DNA from: Phycisphaerales bacterium
Lineage (GTDB): Bacteria; Planctomycetota; Phycisphaerae; Phycisphaerales; UBA1924
DNA: 64,000 bases
Assembly: GCA_020847175.1 (NCBI GenBank)
Contig: JADLCM010000007.1
Coordinates: 1 to 64,000, forward strand
Direction of reading: 5' to 3'
Of this stretch, positions 41,956 to 51,155 are shown one piece after another. The notes under the pieces were generated by a model. That model did not search any database, had not been told where the DNA came from, and saw only the letters and a program-made list of their open reading frames with translations. Each line of letters begins with the position of its first letter. Within the stretch, counting starts at the first letter, position 1. A program made the translations under genes and the position numbers.

Positions 41956-43959
41956 ATGGCACGGCTCGCGATGATCGGTTGGCTGGCAGCGACGATGGCC
42001 TGCGCCCCCCTGCGCGGGCAGCCCGCGGACAACATCGGGCATTCGCGCCACCATCACCACACCAATGAGGCCCACGGCACCGCCCCCAACACGCCCGACC
42101 GGTTCATCACCACCCGTTCGAGCGATATCGTGCTGCCGCTGCCGGAGGAGAAGGACGCCTTCACGTTCGTGGTCTACGGCGACCGCACGGGCGGACCGGT
42201 CAAGGGTGTCTCGGTGCTGGCTGACGCAGTTCGCGACACCAACCTTCTCGAACCGGACTTCGTGATCACCGTCGGCGACCTCGTCAACGGCTACAACGCC
42301 CGCACGCTGTGGCTCACCCAGATGACCGAGTTCAAGGGCATCATGGATGAACTGCTGTGCCCGTGGTTTCCCGTCGCGGGGAACCACGACATTTACTGGC
42401 GCGGCCCCGACCGCCCGGCGCGCGAGCACGAGGGCGACTACGAAATGCACTTCGGCCCCCTCTGGTACGCCTTCGAGCACAAGAACTGCTGGTTTATCGC
42501 GCTCCACAGCGACGAGGGCGACCCCGAAACCGGCGAGTTCTCCTTTGAGAAGCCCGCGGCCCAACGCATGAGCCCCGATCAGTTCGAGTTTCTGAAGTCG
42601 GCGCTGGAGCGCGCCAAGAACGCCGACCACGTCTTCCTGTTTCTGCATCACCCGCGCTGGCTCCGTGGCGGCTACGGCGACGACTGGGACCGCGTCCACG
42701 AACTGCTCGTCAAGGCGGGCAACGTCACCGCCGTCTTCGCGGGGCACATCCACAACATGCGCTACGACCCGAAGGACGGCATCGACTACGTCGCCCTTGC
42801 GACCGTCGGCGGCGGGCAGGATGGCCTCGTCCCCGAAGCCGGGTGGCTCCACCAGTTCCACATCGTCACCGTGCGAAAGCAGCAGGTCGCGATGGCCGCA
42901 TTGCCCGTGGGCGAGGTCATGGACGTGCGCGAGATCACGGGCGATCTCGCCGAAGGGTGCGCAGCGCAGGCCCGCGTCGAGCCGGCATTTGACGCACCCC
43001 TCCCCATGAACGACCGGGGCGGGATTGAGCAGGTCTGCGCCGTGTCGTACCACAACGTCACGGGGCGCGACATCGAAGTGACCTTCACCCCCGACTCCTC
43101 CGACTCGCGCTGGATTCTCTCTCCCGACCACCACCACGTCACACTCGGGCCGGGTGAATCCGCGACGCGAAACTTCGGCGTGGCGCGCGGCCCCGGGGTT
43201 GCCGACGAGTTCTACCGCGACCTTGACCTGCTCACCGACGTGGATGTGCTCATGCCCGGCCATCGCTACGCGCTCAAGACGAGGCGTGACCAGGTTCCGA
43301 TCGACATGCGGGCGCTCCCCACGCCGCCCCGCCCGGCGGCGGACCTCGCCTTCACCGTGGACGGCGACGATGCCCTGCTCGTGCCGGATCTTGCCCTGCC
43401 CGACGGCCCTCTCACGGTCGAGTGCTGGTTCCGGGCCGACGAGTTCGGGCCGCGTACCGGCCTGCTGTGCAAGACTGAGAACTCTGACTACGGCATCTTC
43501 GTCAACTCCGGCAGGGTGGAATGGAGCGTCCACCTCGCGGGCGCGTACGTCGTGGCCGAAACGGCCGACCCGGTCTTCGTGCCCGGGCGCTGGCACCATG
43601 TCGCTGGCGTCTACGACGGGGCGGAGGTGCGGGTGTACGTGGACGGCCGCCTGGCCGCCAAGGCCGCCGGCTCCGGCGCGCGAAAGTCCAACCGCCTCCC
43701 CTTCATCATCGGCGCCGACGTGGCAAGCGACGGGGCGCCGATGTCGTTCTTCAAGGGGCAGATTGATGAGGTCCGCGTTGCCTCGCGCGCCCTGTACTCG
43801 GGCGAAGCGTTCACTCCCGAACGCAGGCTCAACCCGGTCGACGGCGTCGAACTCCTCACGCACTTTGACGCCCGCTTCGGGCTGGGCGTTTGGGGCGACG
43901 GCGCCCGGCGCGTCTTCGGAAGGGTGACGGGCGACCCTTTGCTCGAGCTCTGCCGCTGA
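41956..43959 (+). CDS. Exported metallophosphoesterase fused to LamG/concanavalin-like domain
   Basis: A 667-residue protein. A signal peptide-like N-terminus (ARLAMIGWLAATMACAPLRG) is followed by a His-rich stretch (HSRHHHHTNEAH, about 28-39). The calcineurin-like domain (about 60-300) has YGDRTGG, VGDLVNG, GNHDIYW, FLHHPRW and FAGHIHN, the full set of metal ligands. A linker of about 140 residues leads to a LamG-like lectin domain (about 455-620; LTVECWFRADEFGP, GRWHHVAGVYDG, VRVYVDGRLAA). It probably dephosphorylates an extracellular polymer held by the lectin domain, by inference. ATG 41956 has AGGAGG before it. It sits near but not coupled with prfA. Confidence 0.9.
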   Translation: MARLAMIGWLAATMACAPLRGQPADNIGHSRHHHHTNEAHGTAPNTPDRFITTRSSDIVLPLPEEKDAFTFVVYGDRTGGPVKGVSVLADAVRDTNLLEPDFVITVGDLVNGYNARTLWLTQMTEFKGIMDELLCPWFPVAGNHDIYWRGPDRPAREHEGDYEMHFGPLWYAFEHKNCWFIALHSDEGDPETGEFSFEKPAAQRMSPDQFEFLKSALERAKNADHVFLFLHHPRWLRGGYGDDWDRVHELLVKAGNVTAVFAGHIHNMRYDPKDGIDYVALATVGGGQDGLVPEAGWLHQFHIVTVRKQQVAMAALPVGEVMDVREITGDLAEGCAAQARVEPAFDAPLPMNDRGGIEQVCAVSYHNVTGRDIEVTFTPDSSDSRWILSPDHHHVTLGPGESATRNFGVARGPGVADEFYRDLDLLTDVDVLMPGHRYALKTRRDQVPIDMRALPTPPRPAADLAFTVDGDDALLVPDLALPDGPLTVECWFRADEFGPRTGLLCKTENSDYGIFVNSGRVEWSVHLAGAYVVAETADPVFVPGRWHHVAGVYDGAEVRVYVDGRLAAKAAGSGARKSNRLPFIIGADVASDGAPMSFFKGQIDEVRVASRALYSGEAFTPERRLNPVDGVELLTHFDARFGLGVWGDGARRVFGRVTGDPLLELCR

Positions 43960-44036
43960 CAGGCGGCGCTCCCGGCGGCCTGCGTGTGCAGCGCACAGAC
44001 CCCACGCCCGCGAGTCGCCCCGCCTACGTTCCCGGC

Positions 44037-45125
44037 ATGGCGCACGACGGGCTTTCGCCGCTCATCGAAGCAAAGCTTGAGGAACTTGTCGCACGCCTGG
44101 CCGAGCTCGAGCGCGCCCTTGAAGACCCCGGCGTCGTCGCCGATCACCGGCGCGTCCGCGAGCTCTCCGTGCGGCGTTCGGCCCTCGCCCCGGTCGTGGA
44201 GGGCTACCGCGCCTTCCTGCGCCTGCGGAGTGAGGCCGCCGACCTCCAGCGCGCCGCCGCCGACCCCGCAGACCCCGATTTCGCGGCCATGGCCCGCGAG
44301 GAACTGCCTGGGGTACTCGCCCGCGCCGCCTCGACCATCGCCGAGGCGAAGTCCCGGCTCGTCAACGCCGAAGATGCCCGCGTCGGATCGGTGATTCTCG
44401 AAGTGCGCGCCGGAACCGGCGGAGAAGAGGCGGGTCTGTGGGCACGCGATCTGCTCGCGGTCTACGAGAAGTACGCCGCCCGGCGCGGCTGGACCGTCGA
44501 AACCCTGGAACTCACCCCCGACGCCTCGGGCGTGCGCAGCGCCGTGCTGAGCGTGAGCGGCCCGGAGGTCTGGAGCGAGCTCGAGTTCGAGGCCGGCGTC
44601 CACTCCGTCAAGCGCGTTCCCGCGACCGAGACCCAGGGCCGCATCCACACCTCCACCGCGACGGTCGCCGTGCTGCCCGAGCCGGAGGAGGTCGAAGTCA
44701 GGATCGACTGGGAAAAGGACGTGCAGGAGGACTTGACGACCGCCCAGGGGCCGGGCGGGCAGAACGTGAACAAGGTGGTGACCGCATGCAAGCTCCGCCA
44801 CCTCCCCAGCGGCATCGAGGTGCGGATGCAGGAGAGCAAGAGCCTGCAGCAGAACCGCGAGCGCGCCCGGCGCCTTCTGATGGCCCGCCTGTACGAACTC
44901 GAACGCCAGCGGGCCGAGGCCGCCCGCAGCGCCGAGCGGAAGGCCCAGACCGGCGCCGGCCAGCGGTCGGAGAAGATCCGCGTCTACCGATACCAGGACC
45001 AGATCGTCTCCGATGAGCGCCTCAGCGAGAAGTTCAACCTGCGCGACATCCTCGCCGGCGACCTCGGCGGCCTGTTCAGGCGCCTCCGCGACCAGGAGAC
45101 TGACCGGCGCCTCGCGGCGCTGTGA
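44037..45125 (+). CDS. prfA: Peptide chain release factor 1
   Basis: A 362-residue RF1, which reads UAA and UAG and triggers release. The PAT tripeptide region is RVPATETQGRIHTST and the catalytic GGQ is in TTAQGPGGQNVNKVVTACKLRHLPSG. C-terminal RVYRYQDQIVSDERLSEKFNL is typical. N-terminal coiled-coil is present. ATG 44037 starts the conserved part; the open frame upstream is spurious. The stop overlaps the flavoprotein start (GTGA). No prmC methyltransferase gene follows, where it is often found. Confidence 0.96.
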   Translation: MAHDGLSPLIEAKLEELVARLAELERALEDPGVVADHRRVRELSVRRSALAPVVEGYRAFLRLRSEAADLQRAAADPADPDFAAMAREELPGVLARAASTIAEAKSRLVNAEDARVGSVILEVRAGTGGEEAGLWARDLLAVYEKYAARRGWTVETLELTPDASGVRSAVLSVSGPEVWSELEFEAGVHSVKRVPATETQGRIHTSTATVAVLPEPEEVEVRIDWEKDVQEDLTTAQGPGGQNVNKVVTACKLRHLPSGIEVRMQESKSLQQNRERARRLLMARLYELERQRAEAARSAERKAQTGAGQRSEKIRVYRYQDQIVSDERLSEKFNLRDILAGDLGGLFRRLRDQETDRRLAAL

Positions 45126-46444
45126 GCGGAGCCGCGCCCACGATGCCAGAAGCCTTCGACATCGCCGTCATCGGCGCAGGCGCCGCGGGGCTCATGGCGT
45201 CCATCTGGGCCGGGCGCACCATCGCCGCGGCACGGTCCGAGCCGGCGCGGCGCATCGTCCTCCTCGACGGCGCCCGCACCCTGGGGGCCAAAATTCTCGT
45301 GGCGGGCGGCGGGCGATGCAATGTCACCCACTTTGAAGTCTCCGAACGCGACTATTCCGGATCGACCCCGCCGGCGATCCGCAACGTGCTGGCGCGGTTT
45401 CCCGTGGCCAGAACCATCGACTTCTTCCGCGAACTCGGCGTCGAACTCAAGCGCGAAGAGACTGGCAAGCTCTTCCCGGTCACCGATTCGGCCCGCACCG
45501 TGCTCAGCGCGCTGCTCAGCGCCGCGCTCGATGCGGGGGTGGAGATGCGGCACCCCTGGCGTGTCGCCCGCATCGAACGCGACGCCGACTCCTTCATCCT
45601 TCATCCACAGCCGCCCGGCTCGCCCCACCCCGCGCACGGCGCGCCGGCAGATGCCGACGTGCTCCGCGCGCGCCGAGTGATCCTCGCCACCGGGGGCATG
45701 GCCCTGCCACGCTCCGGGTCGGACGGCGCCGGCTACGACCTCGCCCGCGCGCTGGGGCACTCCACCACCGCGCGCATCTTTCCCGCCCTCGTCCCCATCC
45801 TGCTCAGCGAGTCGTGCCCCCTGCGCGACCTCTCCGGCATCGCGGCCCCCGGCGTGCTCTCCCTCCACGATCCCGACGGGCGCCTCCTTGCCGACGTGCG
45901 CGGCCCTGTCCTCTTCACGCATTTCGGGCTCTCCGGCCCCGCCGCGCTCGATATCAGCCGGCACCTGCTCGACGCCCGTCACGCCGGGCTCGCGCCGACG
46001 CTGCGTCTCAACCTCGTGGATGGCGCCCCCGGCTCTGAGATTGAAGCGGCGCTTCATCGCGCCGGCGGTGAGCCAGTCGGACGCCTGCTGGTGCGCCTCT
46101 GGGGCTTCGCCCAGCGCCTGTCGGCGACGCTGTGCGCCTCCGCAGCCATCGACCCCGGCACATCAACGGCGGCCGTTCCGCGTGAGGCTCGGCGCTCGCT
46201 CGCACAGGCCCTCGCCTCGATGGAACTGCCCGTGACCGGCGACCGCGGTTTCTCCTTCGCCGAAGCCACGGCGGGCGGCATCCCGCTTCGCGAAGTCAAC
46301 CTGAGGACGATGGAGTCCCGCACCTGTCCGGGGCTTCACCTCTGCGGCGAAATCCTCGACGTGGACGGGCGCATCGGCGGATTCAACTTCCAATGGGCAT
46401 GGTCCAGCGGATTCGTCGCCGGGAGCGCCGCCTCGGCCCCATAA
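45122..46444 (+). CDS. BaiN/HI0933-like FAD-dependent oxidoreductase
   Basis: A 440-residue flavoprotein. FAD-binding AVIGAGAAGLMASIWAG (about 15-31), then the family signature AKILVAGGGRCNVTHF and ETGKLFPVTDSARTVLSALL, RVILATGGMALPRSGSDGAGYDLARALGH, and C-terminal CGEILDVDGRIGGFNFQWAWSSGFVAG match the YhiN/BaiN family, whose members reduce small or steroid-like substrates and are often of unknown role. The GTG at 45122 overlaps the prfA stop; ATG 45143 (MPEAF) is possible. Cotranscription with prfA is likely. No substrate can be proposed. Confidence 0.92.
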   Translation: MSGAAPTMPEAFDIAVIGAGAAGLMASIWAGRTIAAARSEPARRIVLLDGARTLGAKILVAGGGRCNVTHFEVSERDYSGSTPPAIRNVLARFPVARTIDFFRELGVELKREETGKLFPVTDSARTVLSALLSAALDAGVEMRHPWRVARIERDADSFILHPQPPGSPHPAHGAPADADVLRARRVILATGGMALPRSGSDGAGYDLARALGHSTTARIFPALVPILLSESCPLRDLSGIAAPGVLSLHDPDGRLLADVRGPVLFTHFGLSGPAALDISRHLLDARHAGLAPTLRLNLVDGAPGSEIEAALHRAGGEPVGRLLVRLWGFAQRLSATLCASAAIDPGTSTAAVPREARRSLAQALASMELPVTGDRGFSFAEATAGGIPLREVNLRTMESRTCPGLHLCGEILDVDGRIGGFNFQWAWSSGFVAGSAASAP

Positions 46445-46619
46445 CCCTCTCCCCCGACCGGGGGATGGGCGGCCCAGGTGGTGCAGGCCGGTCAGATTCG
46501 CGCCTTGTGACACGGCGCGGGTTCGCACGCCCGGCGCGCCGAGCCGACGAAACCGATTCTGAAGGAGTCTCGATGCTCCGCAGCGGCCCCGGGCGAAGCC
46601 CCGGGTGAAAGGCAAGGCC

Positions 46620-48125
46620 ATGCACTCAACCAGCGGGCTTCAGGAACGAAGCGGCACCCTCGGTCGCTCGCGCGGCGCGATCGAGACCAAGGAGTCGCCC
46701 ACCGAAGACCACCTTCTCGAGGTGATCTCGGACATCGAGACGCGCCTGAGCCACATCCGGGAGTCGCAGGCCCGGCGCTCGCGACTTGAAGTCGAGATGC
46801 TCGAACGCACCGAGGAACTGACGGAGCGCGAGACGCAGATCGAGACCCGCGAGATGAGCCTGCTCGCCGAGGAGCGCGCGATCGCCGACCGCGCGCGTTC
46901 GATCACCTCCGAGAACGAACGCCTTGAATCGCAGCGCCGGCAGATGGAGGAGCTTCTCCGCCAGCTCGCCGAGCGCCAGGCCGAACTCGAACGGCGCGAG
47001 CACGACACGCAGTCCAAGGTCGAGGATGTGGAGAGCGAACGAAGCGCCCTGGAAGCCCTCCAGCGCCAGATCGAGTCGCAGGGCTCTGACATCTCCGCCC
47101 GCGAGGCCCTGATCCGCGCCCAGACCGAGGCGATCGACACCGAGCGCCGCACCGTCGAAGAGACCCGCGCACGCCTCGAATCCGAGCGCGCCGTGCTCGC
47201 CGAAACCGCGCGGCGCCAGACCGAGCAGTCGCGCCAACTCAAGGACCTCGCCGGCGAACTCGAAAGCCGCGAGCGCGAGTTCGCGCAGCGCATCAGCGAG
47301 TACGAGGCCCTCAAGTCCCAGCTCACCGCGGTCCAGAGCGAGCTCACCAGCACCAAGCGCTCCGCGGCCTCGTCGTCCGAAGCGGCCAAGGAGCAGCAGC
47401 ACAAGGCCGAGGAGCTCCAGCGCCGCTGCGCCGAGCTCGAAGTCGAGCGTGAGAAGTTCCGCGTGGAGCTCTCACGCACCCGGGTCCAGCTCAATGCCGC
47501 GCCCGCGCCCCAGGCCGCGCCCGCCCGCCTCCCCGACTCAACCCGCCTGCGCGCCCCGTTTGCCATCGCGGTGTGGCTGCTTGCCACCGGCGCCGCGGCC
47601 GGCGCCGCGGTGACCGGGATGCACAGCGCCACGCTCGCCACGGGCGCCACGCTCTTCGGGCTCGTCTTTGCGTTCATGCTCCTGGCCAACCAGGCCATCG
47701 CCCGCAGGCTCTGGGACACCGGCGCCCTTCCGATCGCGGCCTTCTTCGGCGCTGCCGGGCTCTGGTTCGAGCGCTGGGTGAGCGTGCTGTCGACCGCCCT
47801 CTCAAGCTGGGAACTCCCCAGCGGCCTCTCCGAACTCGCGGGCACCCCGGGGCTGGCCCTGGCCATGGGAGTCCTCTCCGCCGGACTGGTCGCCAACATG
47901 GGCCTGTATCTCGTCACGCGGAGCGATGCGGTCATGGGCAACGTCTTTTTCGGCACCATCCTCGCGACCGCGCTCGTGCTTGCCCCGGGCGAGAAGTCCG
48001 CAATGGCGCTCGCCGCCTGCGTCGGATGGATGGCTCTCGCCGCCGGCAGCATGGCCCTCTGGTCAGTTCGAACCTCGCGCGGCGTGAAGGTCGTCGCCCA
48101 GCCCCGGTCCGGGCGCGTGCTGTAG
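46620..48125 (+). CDS. Coiled-coil polytopic membrane protein
   Basis: A 501-residue protein. The first 285 residues after a Ser/Thr-rich head are a long coiled coil rich in Glu, Arg, Gln with heptad-like REREFAQRISEYEALKSQLT-type sequence, unbroken by proline. A Pro/Ala linker precedes at least five hydrophobic helices (about 315-480: FAIAVWLLATGAAAGAAV, LFGLVFAFMLLANQAI, ALPIAAFFGAAGLW, GLALAMGVLSAGLVA, AMALAACVGWMALAAGSMALW). No family is recognised. ATG 46620 is chosen; GTG 46605 is an alternative. It is convergent with ftsK across 93 bases and has no partner gene. A role in cell shape or envelope tethering is a guess. Confidence 0.75.
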   Translation: MHSTSGLQERSGTLGRSRGAIETKESPTEDHLLEVISDIETRLSHIRESQARRSRLEVEMLERTEELTERETQIETREMSLLAEERAIADRARSITSENERLESQRRQMEELLRQLAERQAELERREHDTQSKVEDVESERSALEALQRQIESQGSDISAREALIRAQTEAIDTERRTVEETRARLESERAVLAETARRQTEQSRQLKDLAGELESREREFAQRISEYEALKSQLTAVQSELTSTKRSAASSSEAAKEQQHKAEELQRRCAELEVEREKFRVELSRTRVQLNAAPAPQAAPARLPDSTRLRAPFAIAVWLLATGAAAGAAVTGMHSATLATGATLFGLVFAFMLLANQAIARRLWDTGALPIAAFFGAAGLWFERWVSVLSTALSSWELPSGLSELAGTPGLALAMGVLSAGLVANMGLYLVTRSDAVMGNVFFGTILATALVLAPGEKSAMALAACVGWMALAAGSMALWSVRTSRGVKVVAQPRSGRVL

Positions 48126-48175
48126 GTCCTCGGCGGCATCCCGGCGCATCGCAGCGCCGACCGGCCCCGCCGCGG

Positions 48176-48209
48176 GTGACGGGCGATCTCCGGTCGCCCG
48201 ACGCGTCAC
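48176..48209. terminator. Extended hairpin between convergent genes
   Basis: GTGAC-GGGCGA pairs with TCGCCC and, past a 5-base bulge, GTCAC, with a 7-base loop. It lies in the 93 bases between the coiled-coil gene and ftsK, so it may stop both transcripts. No T-run. Confidence 0.4.
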
Positions 48210-48218
48210 GCTGATCGC

Positions 48219-51071
48219 CTATTCGCGCTCGTCGCGGGCTTCTTCCCAGGGCGCAAGGTCGTCTGACCCGTCGCGATCGTCGTCGAAACCTTCCGTGTCC
48301 GGCTCGCCTTCGCCGTCATCGAAGTCGTCTGAAGGCTCGGTCGCCAGGTCGGCCTGCGCCGCGCCGCGCGGCCCGTCAACGTCCGCCGCGTCATCCGCAT
48401 CGCCCGTCTCGTCCGCGAGCGCATCGAGGCTTGGCGGCTCGACGTGCCGGGGTTTCATCTCCGCCTCGTCGCCGAAGAGCTGCCCCTGCCGGCCGGGCGG
48501 GGCTGCGGGGCCTTCCGCCGCAAGAGCCTTCATCGCGTCCCACTCGGCCTGCGTGATGACCACATCGCGCGCCACCGAACCTTTGTGATCGCTGATGATG
48601 CCCGCGATGCCCATGAGGTCGATGAGCCGACTCGCCCGCGTGTAGCCGATCGCCAGTCGCCGCTGCAGCAGCGAGACGCTGCCCCGCTTGGTCTCGAGCA
48701 CGATCTCCACCGCCCGGTCGAAGAGCGGGTCTTCCTGCGCGGCCGCGAGGCTCGCCGAGGAGTTGTTCTCGCTCTCGTAAATCCGCTCCTGGTCCTCGGC
48801 GTCCACGCCCGACCGGAGCTGAATGAGCTGGCGCTCGAAACTCGGCGAGGCGACATCGCGCATGAAGCGCACCACGCGCCTGATCTCCTTGTCGTCCACC
48901 AGCGTGCCCTGGGCGCGGCTGAGCTTGCTCGTCCGCGGGCTGAGGAACAGCATGTCGCCCTGCCCGAGCAGCAGTTCCCCCCCCTTGTGGTCGAGCACGA
49001 TCCGCGAGTCCATGCCGCTTGCCACCTTGAAGGAGATGCGGCAGGGCATGTTGCTCTTGATGAGCCCCGTCACCACGTTCGCCTGCGGGCGCTGCGTCGC
49101 GAGGATCAGGTGAATGCCCACCGCCCGCGCCTTCTGAGCGATGCGGATGATCGACCCTTCGACCTCCTTGTTCGTCATCATGAGGTCGGCCAGCTCGTCG
49201 ATGATGAAGACCATGTAGGGCAACTTGCGCGGAATCCGCGCTTCTTCCTCCTGCGTCTTGGGGTTGAAGGCGCTCCGGAGCTCATCCCAGGTCAGCGCGT
49301 TGTACGACGCGATGTCGCGGCAGCCCGCCTCCGCGAGCAGTTCATACCGCTCGTCCATCTTCTTGCACGCCCACTCCAGGATCGCCGCGGCCTTGGACAT
49401 CTCCGTCACGACCGGGCACATCAGGTGCGGGATGTCCTTGAACTGGCTCATCTCGACCATCTTCGGGTCCACGAGCACGAGCTTCAGCTCGTTGGGCTTC
49501 CGCGTGTACAGGAACGACATGATGATCGTGTTCATGCACACGCTCTTGCCGCTGCCGGTGGTGCCGGCGATGAGCATGTGCGGCATCTCGGTCAGGTCGC
49601 CGATGAGCGGCTCGCCGCTCGCGTCCTTCCCGAGGAACATGGGCAGGCGCATCGCCGCGAAGCGCTCCCGGTTGCTCATGAGTTCCTTGAGGCGCACCTT
49701 CTCCTTCGTCGGGTTGGGCACTTCGATGCCCACGGTATCGCGCCCCGCCTGGTTGCTCACGATGCGGATGTTCACCGCCTTCAGCGCCCGCGCCACGTCG
49801 TTGCGCACCACTTCCAGCGCACTCACTCGCGTGCCCGGGGCCAGTTTCACCTGGTAGAGCGTGATCGCCGGGCCCGACTCGATGCCAACGACCTCGCCAC
49901 GGATGCGGTACTGCTGCAGGGCCGCCTCAAGCGCCTCGGCCTGCTCCCGCACGAGCCCCTCCAACCGTTGCGAGAAGTTCGCCTCGGGCTCCTCCAGGAG
50001 TTCCAATGACGGAAACTGGTATCCCTCCAGCTCGCTGGCGTTCTGGATGTCCTCAAGATCCTCCTGCGTCGCGCTCTGGGCGCCCGCACTCGCGAACCGG
50101 AGGGGCAACTTTGCGATCTTGGCCCGCAGGGCCTCCGTGTCAAAGACCTGCGGCGCGCCCGGTGCATCATCCTCATCGTCCTCCAGATCGTCACCCTCAT
50201 TCGCGCCCTCCGGCGCGGCGTCAGCAGGGTGCGCCGAGGGCTCGACTTCCCCCGGCTCGTCGCACTCCGACGCCTCGGGCTCAGGGGCGACCTCGATCGG
50301 CTCCGTCTGCACCTCGGCACGAGGGCGGGCCCTGGGGATCCGCCCGCCCTTGCCCGGCTCTTCCGCGTCGTCGAGGTCGTCAATCCGCACCTTGGCGCTG
50401 CGCCGGGGCAGACGGCCGCGAAGCGCCCGCAGCGCCGAAAATCGCACGCCCGCAGTCTTCGCCGCCGGCGCCAGGCCCGCCCCGATCGCCCGTGGGGCAG
50501 CGAGCAGGTACCGGTCCATCGCGACCACCGCGCCCACGACCACCAGCGCGATGAGCCAGATCATGCTCCCCAGCACGTTGAACCGGGCCACCATCTCGTG
50601 CCCGATCACATCACCAAGCAACCCCCCCGCCAGCCCCGGCATCGGCGAGAACGCCGGAAACGCGACCGCATTTACCCCGCACAAGCCGGCGACGAGCATC
50701 ACCAGGCCCACTGCGCGCAGGATCGGGAACGTCACCTTGACGCGAAAAACCGGGATGACGAGAAAAAAGAGCGTTCCGATGAGCAGCACCCAGGCCGGGT
50801 AACCGAGCGTCTTGAAGACGAGGCTCGCCACCCCGGCCCCCGCCTGACCCAACGGATTCTCCGCCACCGGATTGGGGGGATAGACCGAGTGCGTCGGCGG
50901 ATCGGCGGGCGAATACCCCACCAGCGCGACCAGCACGAACAGCCACGACGCGAGCAGAACCAGACCCGCGATCTGTAGAGCCGACCGGCGCCGGGCCAAT
51001 GTCTCAGCGTCCGCGGGTTTGGTCATGACCTTGGACAACGCGCGCAGTGACTCCGGAAAGGCTCGGGACAT
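48219..51071 (-). CDS. FtsK/SpoIIIE-family DNA translocase
   Basis: A 950-residue septal DNA pump coordinating chromosome segregation with division. N-terminal four to five transmembrane helices (about 30-200), a Pro/Glu/Asp-rich linker (about 240-330), the alpha/beta domains, and the RecA-like motor with Walker A IAGTTGSGKSVCMNTIIMSF and Walker B FIIDELADLMM, HLILATQRPQ. The C-terminal gamma winged helix (SLLQRRLAIGYTRASRLIDLMGIAG) is followed by an acidic tail of about 100 residues. The start is not well supported: ATG 51071 (MSRAF) is preferred; GTG 51122 and ATG 51026 lack good ribosome-binding sites. It lies downstream of the TPR-sulfotransferase, 33 or more bases apart, same strand. Confidence 0.94.
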   Translation of the reverse strand: MSRAFPESLRALSKVMTKPADAETLARRRSALQIAGLVLLASWLFVLVALVGYSPADPPTHSVYPPNPVAENPLGQAGAGVASLVFKTLGYPAWVLLIGTLFFLVIPVFRVKVTFPILRAVGLVMLVAGLCGVNAVAFPAFSPMPGLAGGLLGDVIGHEMVARFNVLGSMIWLIALVVVGAVVAMDRYLLAAPRAIGAGLAPAAKTAGVRFSALRALRGRLPRRSAKVRIDDLDDAEEPGKGGRIPRARPRAEVQTEPIEVAPEPEASECDEPGEVEPSAHPADAAPEGANEGDDLEDDEDDAPGAPQVFDTEALRAKIAKLPLRFASAGAQSATQEDLEDIQNASELEGYQFPSLELLEEPEANFSQRLEGLVREQAEALEAALQQYRIRGEVVGIESGPAITLYQVKLAPGTRVSALEVVRNDVARALKAVNIRIVSNQAGRDTVGIEVPNPTKEKVRLKELMSNRERFAAMRLPMFLGKDASGEPLIGDLTEMPHMLIAGTTGSGKSVCMNTIIMSFLYTRKPNELKLVLVDPKMVEMSQFKDIPHLMCPVVTEMSKAAAILEWACKKMDERYELLAEAGCRDIASYNALTWDELRSAFNPKTQEEEARIPRKLPYMVFIIDELADLMMTNKEVEGSIIRIAQKARAVGIHLILATQRPQANVVTGLIKSNMPCRISFKVASGMDSRIVLDHKGGELLLGQGDMLFLSPRTSKLSRAQGTLVDDKEIRRVVRFMRDVASPSFERQLIQLRSGVDAEDQERIYESENNSSASLAAAQEDPLFDRAVEIVLETKRGSVSLLQRRLAIGYTRASRLIDLMGIAGIISDHKGSVARDVVITQAEWDAMKALAAEGPAAPPGRQGQLFGDEAEMKPRHVEPPSLDALADETGDADDAADVDGPRGAAQADLATEPSDDFDDGEGEPDTEGFDDDRDGSDDLAPWEEARDERE

Positions 51072-51155
51072 ATCGGCGTTATCGGCCAAGCCCGGGCGAA
51101 CGGTCCACACCAGGAAAATCACGGGGGACAGACTGACTGCGACTCACCGAACCGT

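Noticed and set aside
41896..43863. 655-residue leftward open frame opposite the phosphoesterase
   Set aside because: Antisense shadow. The rightward frame has all metal-binding motifs and a ribosome-binding site.
48444..50009. 521-residue rightward frame opposite ftsK
   Set aside because: Antisense shadow, His/Arg-rich, no motif; ftsK motifs are on the other strand.
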